Positions 14,527-16,391 of a DNA stretch of 16,391 bases are shown here, one piece after another. The position numbers and the translations under genes were made by a program. Origin of the DNA: Candidatus Accumulibacter sp. UBA704 (GTDB lineage Bacteria; Pseudomonadota; Gammaproteobacteria; Burkholderiales; Rhodocyclaceae); the NCBI GenBank assembly GCA_002304785.1, contig DBMG01000072.1, positions 1 to 16,391 on the forward strand, in the 5' to 3' direction. The notes beneath the pieces are model-generated. The model saw nothing but the letters and a program-made list of their open reading frames with translations. It had not been told where the DNA came from and made no database searches. Position 1 is the first letter of the stretch. Each line of letters begins with the position of its first letter.

Positions 14527-15150
14527 CTAGGAAGTTTTCTTGGGGTGGGGCGGTGGTGCAACAACGCCCATCGAGATAATGTACTTGAGGGCTTCATCGA
14601 CGTCCATGTTCAGTTCGATGACCTGGCTCTTGGGGAACATCAAAAAGAAACCCGAAGTCGGGTTCGGTGTTGTCGGAACATATACGCTGACATGCTCCCC
14701 CTTGAGGTGATTGACGACGTCGCCCCCAGGTTCTCCGGTGAGAAAGGCGATGGTCCATGATCCCTGATGGGGGTACTGCACCAGAAGCGGCTGGCGGAAG
14801 GCCATGCCCGAGGAAGACAATAGAGTGTCGGAAACCTGCTTGACTCCGTTGTAGATCGAATTGACCACTGGAATCCGTGCCAGCAGTTTCTCCCACCAGT
14901 TGACCAGGCGCTGACCAATGAAATTGGCTGCCAGCAGCCCGGTAATCAGGATGATGAGCAGCGTTACGACAATACCCGCTCCGGGGATATCGAAGCCCAG
15001 GAGGTTGTGCGGGTGAATAAACTCCGGCAGCAGCCGCAACGACTGGTCTGCTGCGCCGGCGATCAGCGACAGAACCCAGGCAGTGATTGCCAGGGGGACC
15101 CAGATCAGAAGGCCGGTGATGAAGTAACGTTTGATCAATTGCCCGCGCAC
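14527..15150 (-). CDS. DUF502 family inner-membrane protein
   Basis: A 207-residue membrane protein with two hydrophobic segments near the N-terminus (FITGLLIWVPLAITAWVLSLIAGA, then GAGIVVTLLIILITGLLAANFIG), a conserved patch RIPVVNSIYNGVKQVSDTL, and a C-terminal part rich in PTTPNPTSGFF and ending in lysines. This is the DUF502 family, of unknown function. Several non-ATG starts are possible. The GTG at 15150 is preferred because GGAG lies seven bases before it; others are GTG at 15177 and TTG at 15138, the latter overlapping the fmdB stop as TTGA. The gene is linked with fmdB upstream and aspS downstream. Confidence 0.88.
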   Translation of the reverse strand: MRGQLIKRYFITGLLIWVPLAITAWVLSLIAGAADQSLRLLPEFIHPHNLLGFDIPGAGIVVTLLIILITGLLAANFIGQRLVNWWEKLLARIPVVNSIYNGVKQVSDTLLSSSGMAFRQPLLVQYPHQGSWTIAFLTGEPGGDVVNHLKGEHVSVYVPTTPNPTSGFFLMFPKSQVIELNMDVDEALKYIISMGVVAPPPHPKKTS

Positions 15151-15395
15151 GCGTTTGCTCCGGGGCAACTCTGGCACGCGGGAGGGGTTTCCGGTTTCGC
15201 CGCTGCTGTATTGCCTCCCTTGAAGTCGGTGGCGTACCAGCCATTTCCCTTGAGCTGGAAACCGGCGGCGGTCACCTGTTTCTGGTACGTGTCCTGGTTA
15301 CATTCAGGACAGGTGATCAGCACGGGGTCGTTGAGCTTCTGCAAATGATCTTTTTCAAAGCCGCAGGATTCGCAGCGATAAGCATAGATCGGCAT
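15135..15395 (-). CDS. FmdB-family zinc ribbon protein
   Basis: An 86-residue protein starting MPIYAYRCESCG, the hallmark of FmdB/zinc-ribbon regulatory-type proteins. Zinc ligands are C8, C11, C29 and C32. A second cysteine group, C74, C77 and C83, occurs at the C-terminus after a flexible Ala/Pro/Thr-rich stretch. The name derives from a putative regulator of formamidase expression; the actual function is unknown. No strong ribosome site is seen. The 3' end overlaps the start of the DUF502 gene, so the two are probably translated together. Confidence 0.9.
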   Translation of the reverse strand: MPIYAYRCESCGFEKDHLQKLNDPVLITCPECNQDTYQKQVTAAGFQLKGNGWYATDFKGGNTAAAKPETPPACQSCPGANACAGN

Positions 15396-15508
15396 AGGAG
15401 TCTTTCAGTCAGCAAAACAAGGTTGTCGATTATAACCGAACGGGCGCGCGTAGTCCGGCCCCGCTGAGCGCGATATAGGGGCGATATCCATGATTTCAAG
15501 GTGTTATT

Positions 15509-15535
15509 CCATTTCCGAGGATGATCGGGAAATGG
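15509..15535. repeat. Inverted repeat between pilD and fmdB
   Basis: An 8-bp perfect inverted repeat, CCATTTCC with GGAAATGG, spans an 11-nt loop in the 170-bp gap between the pilD stop and the fmdB start. It lies 31 bp after pilD. No T-run follows on the minus strand (AATAACACC), so it is not a convincing Rho-independent terminator. The rest of this gap shows no clear promoter or gene. Confidence 0.4.
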
Positions 15536-15565
15536 GATTGTTCGCGATACTGCCTCGTACAAGCC

Positions 15566-16391
15566 CTAGACCAAGCGAAGGTAGTATGCGGTCAATTCCT
15601 TGCCCCAGAAAAGGGCGAGCAACCCGGCTGTCGCCAGGTATGGGCCAAAGGGAATGGGGATGTCACGTCCTCTCTTGGTCAGAACTATCAACAGAATTCC
15701 GACGATGGCCCCCACGAACGAGGATAACAAAATGATCAGCGGCAACATCTGCCAGCCCTGCCATGCGCCGAGCGCAGCGAGCAACTTGAAATCCCCGTAA
15801 CCCATGCCTTCTTTGCCTGTCGCGAGTTTGAACGTCCAGTAGACCGACCATAGCGACAGGTACCCCGCCATTGCGCCGATGACCGCCGATGCAAGATCAG
15901 TATATGTTCCGGACACGTTGAGCAGCAGCCCACACCATAAAAGCGGAAACGTTATCGAGTCGGGAAGGTACTTCGTATCGAAATCGATGAACGTCAGGGC
16001 GATCATCGACCAGATGAGAATGATGGCCCCCAGCGCATTCCATCCGAAACCGAAATGCATGGCGGCAAAGGCCGTGAGCAAGCCGGTAATGGCTTCGACA
16101 ACGGGGTAGCGGGGCGAAATGGCGGCGTGGCATGCGGAGCACTTGCCCCGCAAGATCAGCCAACTGATGATCGGAATGTTCTCCAGGGCAGAGATTTGAT
16201 GTCCGCAGTTCGGGCAACGCGAGCGAGGCTTGGCGAGCGAGAGCGGTTCGCCCGAAGGAGTCTCCTCGCCGCGCAATTCCGCGCATTGGCATTGCCATTC
16301 GTGCTCCATCATTTTTGGAAGACGGTGAATTACGACGTTGAGGAAACTGCCGACGAGTAGTCCAAGAATCCCGCAAAAAACCGGAAACAGG
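15566..16391 (-). CDS. pilD: Type IV prepilin peptidase / N-methyltransferase (5' end beyond window)
   Basis: An A24-family aspartic peptidase of the inner membrane that cleaves and N-methylates type IV pilins and type II secretion pseudopilins. The open frame continues past an internal ATG at 16312 to the window edge, giving GLLVGSFLNVVIHRLPKMME, the conserved N-terminal segment; only the first residues are missing. The cytoplasmic zinc tetrad is CPNCG and CSAC. The catalytic aspartates are in TFIDFDTKYLPD and the GMGYGDFKLL (GxGD) motif. At least six hydrophobic segments follow. Upstream pilus genes such as pilB/pilC are expected beyond the window but not seen. Confidence 0.95.
   Translation of the reverse strand, partial: LFPVFCGILGLLVGSFLNVVIHRLPKMMEHEWQCQCAELRGEETPSGEPLSLAKPRSRCPNCGHQISALENIPIISWLILRGKCSACHAAISPRYPVVEAITGLLTAFAAMHFGFGWNALGAIILIWSMIALTFIDFDTKYLPDSITFPLLWCGLLLNVSGTYTDLASAVIGAMAGYLSLWSVYWTFKLATGKEGMGYGDFKLLAALGAWQGWQMLPLIILLSSFVGAIVGILLIVLTKRGRDIPIPFGPYLATAGLLALFWGKELTAYYLRLV

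Overview
The window is about 16.4 kb of GC-rich, densely packed bacterial chromosome. The gene content (plant-type iPGM, cytochrome c4-engB-hemB block, SlmA, argB next to a pyrimidine 5'-nucleotidase, fmdB-DUF502-aspS-RNase-barstar-nudB run, PilD) suggests a betaproteobacterium, most likely from Rhodocyclales or a close relative. That placement is inferred from gene order and protein style; no rRNA marker is present. The genes look like core housekeeping genes, with no insertion sequence, phage, CRISPR array or tRNA seen. No gene-free stretch exceeds 300 bases; the longest are 6618-6791, which holds a predicted small RNA, and 15396-15565, which holds only an inverted repeat.

Layout. 1-104: 3' end of a TPR-like gene, followed by a long inverted repeat (102-161). 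176-901: comF on the minus strand, divergent from bioB and bioC (974-2878), which serve biotin synthesis. 2979-4613: gpmI of the plant/trypanosomatid-like type behind an extended -10 promoter. 4679-5797: a two-CBS-domain protein downstream of diheme cytochrome c4, both minus. 5898-6617: engB, divergent from cytochrome c4. 6612-6720: a minus-strand intergenic RNA candidate made of four hairpins and ending in an excellent intrinsic terminator. 6792-7805: hemB.

7815-11113: a minus-strand series argB, pyrimidine 5'-nucleotidase, slmA and acyltransferase-3, with a strong sigma-70 promoter for slmA inside the 3' end of the nucleotidase gene. 11199-11411: a small cysteine-rich CWC protein on the plus strand whose 3' end overlaps nudB.

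11383-15395: a minus-strand run fmdB, DUF502, aspS, secreted RNase Sa/barnase-like ribonuclease, barstar and nudB. Several genes are joined by 4-nt ATGA overlaps, consistent with one operon. 15566-16391: pilD (prepilin peptidase), whose 5' end lies beyond the window.

The two most interesting items are the small RNA between engB and hemB, which carries four CAUC(U)CCC-type anti-Shine-Dalgarno motifs in or beside its loops, and the RNase/barstar toxin-immunity pair embedded in the aspS operon.
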